Source of the DNA: Clostridiales bacterium
GTDB taxonomy: Bacteria > Bacillota > Clostridia > Oscillospirales > Oscillospiraceae
Length of the DNA stretch: 64,000 nucleotides
Reading direction: 5' to 3'
Assembly: GCA_021201475.1 (NCBI GenBank)
Contig: JAJQEV010000007.1
Span: forward strand, 37,116 to 101,115
Under the pieces are notes generated by a model. That model worked only from the letters and a program-made list of their open reading frames with translations, made no database searches and was not told the DNA's origin. Shown here piece after piece: positions 32,538 through 40,280 of this stretch. Position 1 is the first letter of the stretch; the number at the start of each line of letters is the position of its first letter. Position numbers and translations under genes: made by a program.

Positions 32538-33749
32538 TCAGCGTTGAAGGACAACACCGCCCAGCTTTTGATAATCCTCCCAGAAGTTGGGGTAGGATTT
32601 TGCCACGCATTCCGCCCCGCAGACGGTGACGGCGTCCAGGCAGCGGGTGGCGGCGATGCCCAGCATCATGGCGATGCGGTGGTCATTGTGGCTGTCCGTC
32701 ACGCCGCCGTACAGGTAGCTTCGGCCCAGGATGGTCAGGCTGTCCGGTGTCTGGGTCACATGGCCGCCCAAGTTGTTTAGCTCGATGGTGACGGTATCCA
32801 GCCGGTCGCTCTCCTTCATCCGGAGCCGGGCCGCCCCAACGATATGGGTTACTTCCCCGTCCCGGAGGGCTGCCCGCAGGGCCAGCGGCGGCACCAGGTC
32901 GGGGCACTGGCTGACATCCAGTGTCACCTCCCCCGGCTCGTCCAACCGGCGCACATAGTCCAGAATCACCCGGTCTCCCTGGGTGGAGTCTGGGTTCAAC
33001 CCTTCCAGCAGAATTTCCGACCCCAGGCTGTTCGCCACCAGGAAGTTGGCGGCCTGGGAGTAGTCGCTCTCCACCGCGCAGTCACAGGGGATATACCGCT
33101 GACCGCCGGGGATGTGCCAGCCCGCGGCCGTCCGCTGCACCGTCACGCCGAACCGTACCAGGGCGTCCAGCGTCATATCCACATAGCCGCTGGATTGCAG
33201 TTCGGTGGTCAGTTCCAGGTCGCTGTCCCCATCCAAAAGGGGCAGGGCGTAGAGCAGGCCTGTGATGAACTGGCTGGACACGTTGCCCGGCAGGCGATAC
33301 ACACCGGGGGTCAGCGTCCCCTCTACGGTGATGCAGTCCTGGGTGTGCTCGTACCGGACGCCCTTCTCCTGAAACAGCGTCTCATAGGGCTTCATGGGCC
33401 GTTCCAGCAGCCGCCCGCGGCCGAAGAACTGCCCACCGCCGGTGAGGGCCAGCGCCACCGGTATCAGGAACCGCAGGGTGGAGCCGGATTCGCCGCAGTC
33501 CAGCCGGGGCAGCGCCTCGACCTTGTGAGGGGTGGCTCCGCGAATTTCTCCGCCGTTCTGCTGAATCTCCGCCCCCAGCGCCGCCATACAGCCCAGGGTG
33601 GCCTGAATATCCTCGCTGGCGGCTACGTTCGTCAGGTGGCTGACCCCCTGGGCCAGGGACGCGGCGATGATGAGCCGGTGGGCCTGGCTTTTGGAGGGGG
33701 GCGGGGTCAGCGTGCCGGTGAGCTTTCCCGGCTCCAAATACAGATTCAT
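32538..33749 (-). CDS. aroA: 3-phosphoshikimate 1-carboxyvinyltransferase (EPSP synthase)
   Basis: 403 residues, slightly shorter than most EPSP synthases (about 425). PPSKSQAHR, LDCGESGSTLRFL and DSHNDHRIAM carry substrate-binding residues. The sequence around CGESGST is unlike the classic class I LGNAGTAMRPL loop, so it may be of a glyphosate-tolerant class; that is inference. The ATG overlaps the aroB stop (ATGA), indicating coupled translation. Confidence 0.96.
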   Translation of the reverse strand: MNLYLEPGKLTGTLTPPPSKSQAHRLIIAASLAQGVSHLTNVAASEDIQATLGCMAALGAEIQQNGGEIRGATPHKVEALPRLDCGESGSTLRFLIPVALALTGGGQFFGRGRLLERPMKPYETLFQEKGVRYEHTQDCITVEGTLTPGVYRLPGNVSSQFITGLLYALPLLDGDSDLELTTELQSSGYVDMTLDALVRFGVTVQRTAAGWHIPGGQRYIPCDCAVESDYSQAANFLVANSLGSEILLEGLNPDSTQGDRVILDYVRRLDEPGEVTLDVSQCPDLVPPLALRAALRDGEVTHIVGAARLRMKESDRLDTVTIELNNLGGHVTQTPDSLTILGRSYLYGGVTDSHNDHRIAMMLGIAATRCLDAVTVCGAECVAKSYPNFWEDYQKLGGVVLQR

Positions 33750-34819
33750 GCGTCCACCTCGATCAGGTCAAACAGGGCGGATTTCTCCAGCTTCACCGCC
33801 TGGGCCTTGCCCAACTCCGGCAGGACGATGAGGCGGATGCTGTCCCCTTGGCCCTTCTTGTCCAGGCCGATGGCGGCCTGGTAGTCCTCCATGGTGCAGG
33901 CGATACGGTCAGGCAGGCCAAATTTCCGCACGATTTGGGTGATTTGGCCGGGAACCTCTGCCGGGGTATAGCCCAGCTTCACCCCCAGCTCCGCGGCCCG
34001 GCACATACCGGCGGCCACCGCCTGACCGTGGGTGTAGGTCTCGTAGTGATACGCCTTTTCGTAAGCATGGCCCAGAGTGTGACCAAAGTTCAGAATCATC
34101 CGCAGGCCCTTGTCCAGCTCGTCCTGCACCACACACTCGGCCTTGATAGCGCAGCAGGTGCGCAGTACGCTTTCAATCTGCGCCATGACCCCCGCCCGGT
34201 TGCCCATGGCGTCCAGGGCGTGGAAGAAGTCCGCCTGATAGATGCAGCCGTACTTGATGACCTCCGCCATGCCGTCGGAGAAGATACGGTCAGAGAGGGT
34301 GTCCAGCACGTCCGGGTCCATCAGCACCAGCCGGGGCTGCCAGAATGCCCCTGCCAGATTCTTACCCGCCTCCAGGTCAATAGCCACCTTGCCGCCTACG
34401 GAGGAGTCCACCTGGGCCAGAAGCGTGGTGGGAATCTGTACAAAGTCCACCCCCCGCAGGATACTGGCGGCGGCAAAGCCCGCCAGGTCGCCAACCACGC
34501 CGCCGCCCAGGGCCACCACGCAGTCCGTCCGCGTCAGGCCGAAGGCCATGAACTCCTCCCACAGCCAGGACAGCATTTTGGCGCTCTTGGAGGTCTCCCC
34601 TGCCGGAACGGTCAGCACCTTCACGGTGAAGCCCGCGTCGGTCAGGCTCTTCTCCACCCGGCCCGCGTACAACGGCCCCACGTTGGAGTCGGTGACCACG
34701 GCGGCCCGGCCCCGGCGGAGCAGCGCCGTGCGCATCCGCTTCCCTGCCTGGTCTAAAATGCCCCGTTCAATCAAAATCTCATATTCTTTTCCCGGTAAGT
34801 TCACAAAAACCCGTTCCAT
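33746..34819 (-). CDS. aroB: 3-dehydroquinate synthase
   Basis: 357 residues from ATG 34819, ten bases after GGGAGG. GGGVVGDLAGFAA binds NAD and LNFGHTLGHAYE carries zinc ligands. It cyclises DAHP to 3-dehydroquinate. The stop overlaps aroA; aroF ends 42 bp upstream. Confidence 0.97.
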   Translation of the reverse strand: MERVFVNLPGKEYEILIERGILDQAGKRMRTALLRRGRAAVVTDSNVGPLYAGRVEKSLTDAGFTVKVLTVPAGETSKSAKMLSWLWEEFMAFGLTRTDCVVALGGGVVGDLAGFAAASILRGVDFVQIPTTLLAQVDSSVGGKVAIDLEAGKNLAGAFWQPRLVLMDPDVLDTLSDRIFSDGMAEVIKYGCIYQADFFHALDAMGNRAGVMAQIESVLRTCCAIKAECVVQDELDKGLRMILNFGHTLGHAYEKAYHYETYTHGQAVAAGMCRAAELGVKLGYTPAEVPGQITQIVRKFGLPDRIACTMEDYQAAIGLDKKGQGDSIRLIVLPELGKAQAVKLEKSALFDLIEVDA

Positions 34820-34861
34820 CGGCCAGTTCCTCCCATGTGCCAGGCACAGCAATCGTTCTTT

Positions 34862-35881
34862 TTATTTTACAACGGTCTTCCCCATCAGGTCAACCATTTT
34901 TTCCACTTTCCCCATCAGGTCACCGAACTGGGGCGGGGTCAGGGACTGCTGCCCGTCGCAGAGGGCGTGGGCAGGGTCATTGTGTACCTCGATGATGAGG
35001 CCGTCCGCCCCGGCTGCCACGCCGGACAGGGCTAGCGGCTCCACCAGCCAGCTGTAGCCGCCGGAGTGGGATGGGTCGATGATGATGGGCAGGTGGCACA
35101 TCCGCTTGATGGAGGGGACGGCGGACACGTCCAGGGTGTTCCGGGTGTACTTCTCGAAGGTGCGGATGCCCCGCTCGCAGAGGATAACGTTCTCGTTGCC
35201 CTCGCTCATGATGTACTCGGCGGACATGATCCACTCCTCGTAGGTGTTAGCCAGGCCACGCTTCAGGAGGACGGGCTTGGACATCTTGCCCACCTCCTTC
35301 AAAAGCTCAAAGTTCTGCATATTCCGCGCCCCTACCTGCACCAAATCCACCTTCTGCTCGAACAGGTCGCAGTACCGGGGCGCCATGATTTCCGTCACGA
35401 TGGGAAGGCCCGTCTCCGCTTTGGCCGCCAGCAGCAGGTCGAGGCCCTCGGTGCCTAAGCCCTGGAAGGAGTAGGGGCTGGTGCGGGGCTTGAAGGCGCC
35501 GCCCCGGAGCATGGTGGCCCCTTGCTCCTGAACGCGCTTGGCCACCTCGATGATTTGCTCCTCGCTCTCCACCGAGCAGGGGCCGGCAATGACCGTGAAG
35601 TTGTTGCCGCCCACGGGGACGCCGTCCACGTCCACCACCGTGTCCTCCGGGTGGAACTTCCGGTTGGCCTTTTTATAAGGCTCACTGATGCGGGTGACCC
35701 GCTCCACGCACTCGTTCAGGAGGATCTTGTCTGCGTCTACCTTGGTGGTGTCCCCCACCAGCCCCAGGATGGAGCAGTCCACGCCGTTGGTGACCCCCAC
35801 CCGCAGGTCCATTGCTTCAAATTTGGCCACCAGCTTTCGGATCTCGTTCTGGCTTGTGCCCGGTTTTAAAATGACTACCAT
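34862..35881 (-). CDS. aroF: 3-deoxy-7-phosphoheptulonate synthase (type I beta)
   Basis: 339 residues. Residues 1-70 are a ferredoxin-like regulatory domain; the TIM barrel follows with AGPCSVES, GGAFKPRTSPYSFQGLG and IDPSHSGG. It joins PEP and erythrose 4-phosphate, the entry step of the shikimate pathway. First structural gene of the operon; GGGAGA lies upstream of its ATG. Transcription must first read through the leader terminator at 35920-35955, so it is the direct target of the putative attenuator. Confidence 0.97.
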   Translation of the reverse strand: MVVILKPGTSQNEIRKLVAKFEAMDLRVGVTNGVDCSILGLVGDTTKVDADKILLNECVERVTRISEPYKKANRKFHPEDTVVDVDGVPVGGNNFTVIAGPCSVESEEQIIEVAKRVQEQGATMLRGGAFKPRTSPYSFQGLGTEGLDLLLAAKAETGLPIVTEIMAPRYCDLFEQKVDLVQVGARNMQNFELLKEVGKMSKPVLLKRGLANTYEEWIMSAEYIMSEGNENVILCERGIRTFEKYTRNTLDVSAVPSIKRMCHLPIIIDPSHSGGYSWLVEPLALSGVAAGADGLIIEVHNDPAHALCDGQQSLTPPQFGDLMGKVEKMVDLMGKTVVK

Positions 35882-35919
35882 GATTCCGTTCTCCCTTACT
35901 CATAAAATTTAAAGTTGGC

Positions 35920-35955
35920 AAAAAGAAACGGCCCATTGCCTCGCGACAATGAGCC
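35920..35955 (-). terminator. Leader terminator (attenuator) upstream of aroF
   Basis: Minus strand: GGCTCATTG (35955-35947) pairs with CAATGGGCC (35938-35930), nine pairs including one G-T, loop of eight, then GTTTCTTTTTG. It lies between the leader peptide stop and aroF. The 5' arm can instead pair with 36031-36019 inside the leader peptide gene: GAGC/GCTC and GACAA/TTGTC with one bulged base. Confidence 0.8.
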
Positions 35956-35987
35956 TGGTGCGACGGATTCTTAAAATGCCTTGCGTA

Positions 35988-36128
35988 CTATCCCGTTACA
36001 GGGCGCACGCCAATGCCCGCTCTTGTCCCGCAGCTATCCAATTTTCCCCACGCAAAATAGCCGGAACCAATAAATCGGATCCAGCTCTCGGTAAAGGAGT
36101 AATAGATTGTACGGATAGCGTCGTTCAT
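35988..36128 (-). CDS. Putative aromatic-rich leader peptide of the aro operon
   Basis: 46 codons, ATG 36128 to TAG 35988, with a GTGAGG site about eight bases upstream and a promoter 31 bases before the start. Residues 9-27 hold eight aromatic residues: Tyr9, Tyr10, Phe12, Trp16, Phe19, Tyr24, Phe25 and Trp27. Codons 28-46 contain none. The segment that could form an antiterminator (36031-36019, codons 33-37) lies just downstream of the aromatic block, and a terminator follows the stop. This is the layout of a ribosome-stalling attenuator that senses charged aromatic tRNAs. The coding status is inferred from position and composition; I know of no named family. Confidence 0.7.
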   Translation of the reverse strand: MNDAIRTIYYSFTESWIRFIGSGYFAWGKLDSCGTRAGIGVRPVTG

Positions 36129-36158
36129 CTGCGCGCCTCACTTCGGTTAGTTAAGACG

Positions 36159-36186
36159 ATTATAGCACAGTTCCCGGAAAATGCAA
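36159..36186 (-). promoter_or_regulatory. Promoter of the aromatic amino acid operon
   Basis: Minus strand: -35 TTGCAT (36186-36181), 16-bp spacer, consensus -10 TATAAT (36164-36159). Transcription would start near 36152, giving a leader of about 270 nt before aroF. Confidence 0.78.
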
Positions 36187-36222
36187 GGGAAATTTCATGA
36201 TTTCTTTGAAATTCTCTGGGGC

Positions 36223-36251
36223 TTGCGTTCCTCGCCGGAACGTGGTAAGAT
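36223..36251 (+). promoter_or_regulatory. Promoter of the DUF3877 gene
   Basis: -35 TTGCGT (36223-36228), 17-bp spacer, -10 TAAGAT (36246-36251). A perfect hairpin GGCTGCGC/GCGCAGCC (36268-36287) follows in the short leader. Confidence 0.6.
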
Positions 36252-36307
36252 AGCTCTAACGAAAAGAGGCTGCGCCGGAGCGCAGCCAACAGAAAGGAAC
36301 CTGTAGC

Positions 36308-36850
36308 ATGGAAGCATATAAGCAGCTGGAGCAGGCTGTGACAGAGATGGTGAAGGAAGCACAAATCAAAATGGGATATCAGGAGGAGGCCTTCCACCTC
36401 TACTATCCCCTGTCGGCGCTGAACAAACTGCTGGGGACGGACTGCGACATGCCCCAGATGACCCGGACGCTGCAAGACTTTGCAGCGGCGGCGGAGCCGC
36501 GCCTTGGCAGGCTGGGCATCGCCGCCCGGGACGGACGCTTCTGTCTGACGATTCCGGCGGAGGGGACGCGGTACGTCCACGAGCACATCGACGAGAATGA
36601 CTTTCTGGTGCAGTTCATCTCGGTCATCGGGCAGCACGGCTGCACGCTGGAGGAGGTCTTGGCGGTCTTTTACGCCCACTCGGATCGGGTGCAGGTCAGG
36701 AAGATGGAAATTGACGACTTTGATTATCTGGTCTACTTTGAGGACGGCATCCCCAATGACTACCGCTATTGCCTGACGGTGGAGGACTGCCACATCATCT
36801 ATCACCGGTTCACCAGAGAGGATTATGAAGCCTTCGGCTATCCCTCATAA
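36308..36850 (+). CDS. DUF3877 family protein
   Basis: 180 residues, soluble, with no membrane segment. The sequence from ALNKLLGTDCDMPQM through GCTLEEVLAVFYAHS matches the DUF3877 family found in gut Clostridia; function unknown. AGAAAGGAA precedes the ATG. Monocistronic, divergent from the aro operon and convergent with the gshA operon. No catalytic motif could be made out. Confidence 0.8.
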   Translation: MEAYKQLEQAVTEMVKEAQIKMGYQEEAFHLYYPLSALNKLLGTDCDMPQMTRTLQDFAAAAEPRLGRLGIAARDGRFCLTIPAEGTRYVHEHIDENDFLVQFISVIGQHGCTLEEVLAVFYAHSDRVQVRKMEIDDFDYLVYFEDGIPNDYRYCLTVEDCHIIYHRFTREDYEAFGYPS

Positions 36851-36865
36851 CGCGGGCGCGCCTCT

Positions 36866-36902
36866 GAGAAACGGCTGGACAAGCGCTGTCCAGCCGTTTC
36901 TC
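36866..36902. terminator. Perfect 16-bp convergent hairpin
   Basis: GAGAAACGGCTGGACA pairs with its exact complement around a 5-base loop, between convergent genes. The stem ends in TTTCTC, so the T-tail is short. Confidence 0.72.
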
Positions 36903-36909
36903 TACGCCC

Positions 36910-37683
36910 TCACAGGGCTGCAAAATCCAAAAACAAAAAGTGCGTATCAGCCTCGTTGTCAATGTATTCATTGCCGTGATTTGTGCCCGTATAGACCAGC
37001 CGCCCCGCTTGGTAGGCGCAGAGCGTGGTGAAGGGCGCAGGCATCCAACGGTATCGGCCCAGGGGCGTGGTGGCGAATAGCGCTCCATTGGGCAGTTGGG
37101 CCACATAGAGGGAGTTTGCGTAGTTGGTATGGATGTATAGCAGTTCTCCGTCATACAGCAGGAAATTCATCTTGTTGCCTGGCGTCATCTCACAGACAAA
37201 TCTGTCCAAAAACTGAAACCGTTCCTCCATCGTCAGCTCACGGCCCGCTTCCGCAGCCGCCTGATTCAGCCGGTCGACGAAGCAGCAGAGAATCCGCTCA
37301 CTGTCGGTACGCCCCTCCTGCACATACTGATAAGGGTTCAGCGCCGGGCAGTGGAACATGGTGCCGTTGTGGGCCAGCGTCCAGCACCGGCGAAAGCAAT
37401 CCCGTTGGACAAAGGGGTGGCAGTTTTCGTAGTCCATGGAACCCACGGTGGCCAGGCGAATGTGAGCAATCATCCCATCTGTCTCCAGCGGGTGGGACAA
37501 CCGCGCTTTCAGATAGCTGCTGCGGAAGGCAGGTACCGGTTCCTTCTCCAGGGAAGCGGCGTTGCCGTGAAAGGTTGCCATCCCCCACCCATTGGGATGC
37601 TCTGTACTGTGGGAGAAGAACTCCTTCAACAGTCCAGTTACCGGAATGGGGACTGAGGCGCTGACACCGAACAGCTCACACAT
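36910..37683 (-). CDS. Class II glutamine amidotransferase (EgtC/YafJ-like)
   Basis: 257 residues starting MCELFGV, so the nucleophile Cys2 is exposed after removal of Met. HIRLATVGS, the AHNGTM motif and TDSERI complete an N-terminal-nucleophile amidase. The protein is only the amidase domain, as in YafJ and EgtC, and must act alone on gamma-glutamyl or glutamine-like substrates. The ATG lies within the last codons of gshA (8-bp overlap), suggesting a gamma-glutamyl compound made by GshA as substrate. EgtC has exactly such a role in ergothioneine synthesis, but EgtB and EgtD genes are not here. Confidence 0.88.
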   Translation of the reverse strand: MCELFGVSASVPIPVTGLLKEFFSHSTEHPNGWGMATFHGNAASLEKEPVPAFRSSYLKARLSHPLETDGMIAHIRLATVGSMDYENCHPFVQRDCFRRCWTLAHNGTMFHCPALNPYQYVQEGRTDSERILCCFVDRLNQAAAEAGRELTMEERFQFLDRFVCEMTPGNKMNFLLYDGELLYIHTNYANSLYVAQLPNGALFATTPLGRYRWMPAPFTTLCAYQAGRLVYTGTNHGNEYIDNEADTHFLFLDFAAL

Positions 37684-39064
37684 TGGCTTCACCGTCAAGC
37701 GGCACTTCTGCCCTCAAGGGGCACTTCTGCCGTCGAGCGGCACTTCCGGCACTTTGTGCCTCCCTGCGAAGCTGCGCTTCTCCCTGCGCTCCGCTCCCTG
37801 CCTCCTGCTGCTGTCTGGCCAGCGCCAGCCCCTTGCGGACATAACCGCCGGAAAAGGCTTTGCGAATCTTCCAGGCATAGCGGTTTTCTCCGTCGATGAA
37901 TTTGGCGTCCTCAAACTCCAGCACCTGCTGTACTTCGGCGGGATAGTCCTGGTAAAAGTCCCGCATCAACGCAATCACCTGTCGGGCAGCCTGAGCCACC
38001 GGGTAAGCGCGGCCATCCGGCAGCATCAGGTTCACCGTTTTCAGGTCATAGTGGGCGGCGTTTTTGAAATTCTGAACCGCCTGCACCTGATCCCGGTCGG
38101 TGAAGGGCTGGTCAGGGGTGGCAGCCAACCAGCACAACAGCAGTTGGGCAAAGGTCACGTCCCGCTCTTCGATACCGGCGGAGGTCAGCGGGTTCAAGTC
38201 GAACATCCGCAGTTCGATGTGGTTGACGCCGCCGGTTTCCAGCGCCTCCAGCCGATTCGGCCCGGCGGGCTTTAACCGGACAGGATAATACAGTTCCGAA
38301 GGAGCCTGGAGCCAGCCCCGGCGCACATAGTCTCGGATACTCTCCACATAGGCAGGCAGGCTACTGTAGTCAAACACCGGGGCAAAGGCGTTCCAATATC
38401 CCAGCTCACTGCACCGCACCGATGCCAGGCCCTGAAATACGTCCCCGTCAAACCGTTCCTTCTCCACATAGGAGCTGTCCAGCAGCGGGCTGGCGGCAGT
38501 GATGGCCGTCAAAATCCAGCCGTAGGCAGTGACCCGCCTGGCAAGGGTCAGGTAGAGGTCGTTCTTGTAGTCGATGTAGCTGGACTGTCCGCTGCGTTGG
38601 AAGTCCCGGCGCAGCAGCTCCTCATGGAAGGAGTAATTGACATGGATACCGGACAGAGTCATTTTATACCGGCCATACCGCTTGGAGAGGTAATTCCGAT
38701 AGACGGTTTTATCCGATTGCAGTCCCGCAAACTGAGCCACCGGGATGTCCTGCTCGTTGCGGATATAGGGTGGGTTGGAGAACGGCCACAGATATTCTCT
38801 GGGCGTCAGCTTTGCCAGCGTCTGCTGAATCGTCCGAGTATGCCGCTCCAGCTCCGCCACCGCAGCGTGGGGGCTGGGCTGGACGGAGGTGTTTATCTCC
38901 GTTTGGTTCTCGCAAAAATCCCGGACGATATTTGGATCATCTGGGAAAGGGTGGGGTGTGTGGGCCAGAAAACCCGCCTCGTCTATCCGCAGGCTCTCCT
39001 TTTCCAGGCCGAAACTGCCGGAAAGCAGCAGTTTGGCCAGCTCCGGCGAATCAATTTGTAACAT
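37676..39064 (-). CDS. gshA: Glutamate-cysteine ligase
   Basis: 462 residues of the GshA family: FGLEKESLRI at the start (ATP/Mg binding), DFCENQTEINT, and LSGIHVNYSF with the Cys-pocket residues. It joins glutamate to cysteine through the gamma-carboxyl. No glutathione synthetase follows, so gamma-glutamylcysteine itself may be the product. The last 50 residues are low-complexity (Ala, Gln, Arg) and encoded partly by three 19-bp tandem repeats at 37695-37751; that tail is not part of the fold. Third gene of a four-gene operon with two PLP enzymes of sulfur amino acid metabolism. Confidence 0.94.
   Translation of the reverse strand: MLQIDSPELAKLLLSGSFGLEKESLRIDEAGFLAHTPHPFPDDPNIVRDFCENQTEINTSVQPSPHAAVAELERHTRTIQQTLAKLTPREYLWPFSNPPYIRNEQDIPVAQFAGLQSDKTVYRNYLSKRYGRYKMTLSGIHVNYSFHEELLRRDFQRSGQSSYIDYKNDLYLTLARRVTAYGWILTAITAASPLLDSSYVEKERFDGDVFQGLASVRCSELGYWNAFAPVFDYSSLPAYVESIRDYVRRGWLQAPSELYYPVRLKPAGPNRLEALETGGVNHIELRMFDLNPLTSAGIEERDVTFAQLLLCWLAATPDQPFTDRDQVQAVQNFKNAAHYDLKTVNLMLPDGRAYPVAQAARQVIALMRDFYQDYPAEVQQVLEFEDAKFIDGENRYAWKIRKAFSGGYVRKGLALARQQQEAGSGAQGEAQLRREAQSAGSAARRQKCPLRAEVPLDGEANV
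37695..37751. repeat. Three 19-bp tandem repeats at the 3' end of gshA
   Basis: Units start at 37695, 37714 and 37733, each containing GGCACTTCTGCC or a near copy. Because 19 is not a multiple of three, a change in copy number would shift the gshA reading frame just before its stop and before the coupled start of the amidotransferase gene. Confidence 0.85.
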
Positions 39065-39085
39065 GAGAATACCTCCTTACGCCCC

Positions 39086-40264
39086 TCAAATGGCTCGCTT
39101 CAGCTGCTCCAATGCCTGCTCCAGCGTAGCCCGGGGACAGGCCACATTGATGCGCTGGAACCCCTCTCCCGCCGGGCCGAAGATGGCCCCGCTGTCCAGC
39201 CAGAGCTTTGCTTTGTGAACAACCAGCTGCTCCAACTCCGGGCCGGTCAGTCCTAGCCCACGGAAATCCAGCCACACCAGATAGGTACCCTCCGGCTCTA
39301 TCATGCGTATTTCCGGCAGATTCCGGGTCAAATACGATTGCAAATAGGCGATATTTTGTTCCAGATAGGCCATGACCCCGTTGTACCAGTCCTCTCCGTA
39401 CCGATAGGCAGCCTCGCCTGCGGCCAGGCCCAGGGCGTTGAGCTGGCTGTAACCGGCGGCGGCAATCTGCCTGCAGAGCTTCCTGCGCAAAGCGGGGTTG
39501 GGAATAAACAGATTAGACACCTGCAGCCCGGCCAGGTTGAAGGTTTTGGCCGGCGAAGTGCAGGTGATGGAAATCGTCTCAAACTCCGGTTTCAGGTTGG
39601 CGAACACCAGATGCCGATTTTCTCCAAAGACGAAATCCTGATGAATTTCATCGCTGACCACCAGCACCCCATACTTCCGGCACAGTTCCCCCATGTGCAG
39701 CAGTTCTTCCCGCCGCCAGACCCGCCCTACCGGGTTATGGGGACTGCACAGGAGGAACAGCTTCACCTGATTTTCCACAATTTTCTGCTCAAAATCGGCG
39801 AAGTCGATGTGGTAGCGGCCATCTGATCCCAGCACCAGGTCGCTGCTGACCACCCGCCGGTCGTTGTCCGCAATGACCTCCGTGAAGGGGTAGTATACCG
39901 GCTGCTGGATGAGGACGCTGTCTCCTACGTCTGTGAACGCCTTCACCGCCATAGCCAGACCAAAGACCACCCCCGGCGTTTTCACCAGCCAGCTTTGCTT
40001 CACCTGCCAGTTGTGTTTGCGCTCCATCCACCCGGCCACCGCCTCAAAGTAGCGGTCACCGCTCTCCGTATAACCGAAAATGCCGTGAGCCACCCGCTCC
40101 TGAAGGGCGTCCAGCACATAGCTGGAGGTGGGAAAGTCCATATCCGCCACCCACAGGGGCAGTACATCCTCCGGCTTGCCCCGGCGTACCGCAAAGTCGT
40201 ATTTCAGGCAATCCGTGCCGCGCCGGTCAATGACCCGGTCAAAGTCCAAATTTCGCTCTCCCAT
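39086..40264 (-). CDS. MalY/PatB-family cystathionine beta-lyase
   Basis: 392 residues from ATG 40264 (GGAGGAG upstream). A fold-type I PLP enzyme: the start YDFAVRRGKPEDVLPLWVADMDFPTS is diagnostic of the MalY/PatB branch, SPHNPVGRVW binds the cofactor region, and SPAKTFNLAGLQ carries the PLP Lys. Likely splits C-S bonds in cystathionine or cysteine S-conjugates, releasing homocysteine or thiols. Lies 16 bp after the Cys/Met PLP enzyme gene and 21 bp before gshA. Confidence 0.92.
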   Translation of the reverse strand: MGERNLDFDRVIDRRGTDCLKYDFAVRRGKPEDVLPLWVADMDFPTSSYVLDALQERVAHGIFGYTESGDRYFEAVAGWMERKHNWQVKQSWLVKTPGVVFGLAMAVKAFTDVGDSVLIQQPVYYPFTEVIADNDRRVVSSDLVLGSDGRYHIDFADFEQKIVENQVKLFLLCSPHNPVGRVWRREELLHMGELCRKYGVLVVSDEIHQDFVFGENRHLVFANLKPEFETISITCTSPAKTFNLAGLQVSNLFIPNPALRRKLCRQIAAAGYSQLNALGLAAGEAAYRYGEDWYNGVMAYLEQNIAYLQSYLTRNLPEIRMIEPEGTYLVWLDFRGLGLTGPELEQLVVHKAKLWLDSGAIFGPAGEGFQRINVACPRATLEQALEQLKRAI

Positions 40265-40280
40265 GACGTTGCTCCTCCTG

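Noticed and set aside
35882..36152. T-box riboswitch before aroF
   Set aside because: No GGTGG T-box bulge or specifier-loop pattern was found; the leader has a translatable aromatic-rich frame instead.
37695..37751. CRISPR-like array
   Set aside because: Three contiguous 19-bp tandem units without spacers, inside a coding gene; no cas genes in the window.
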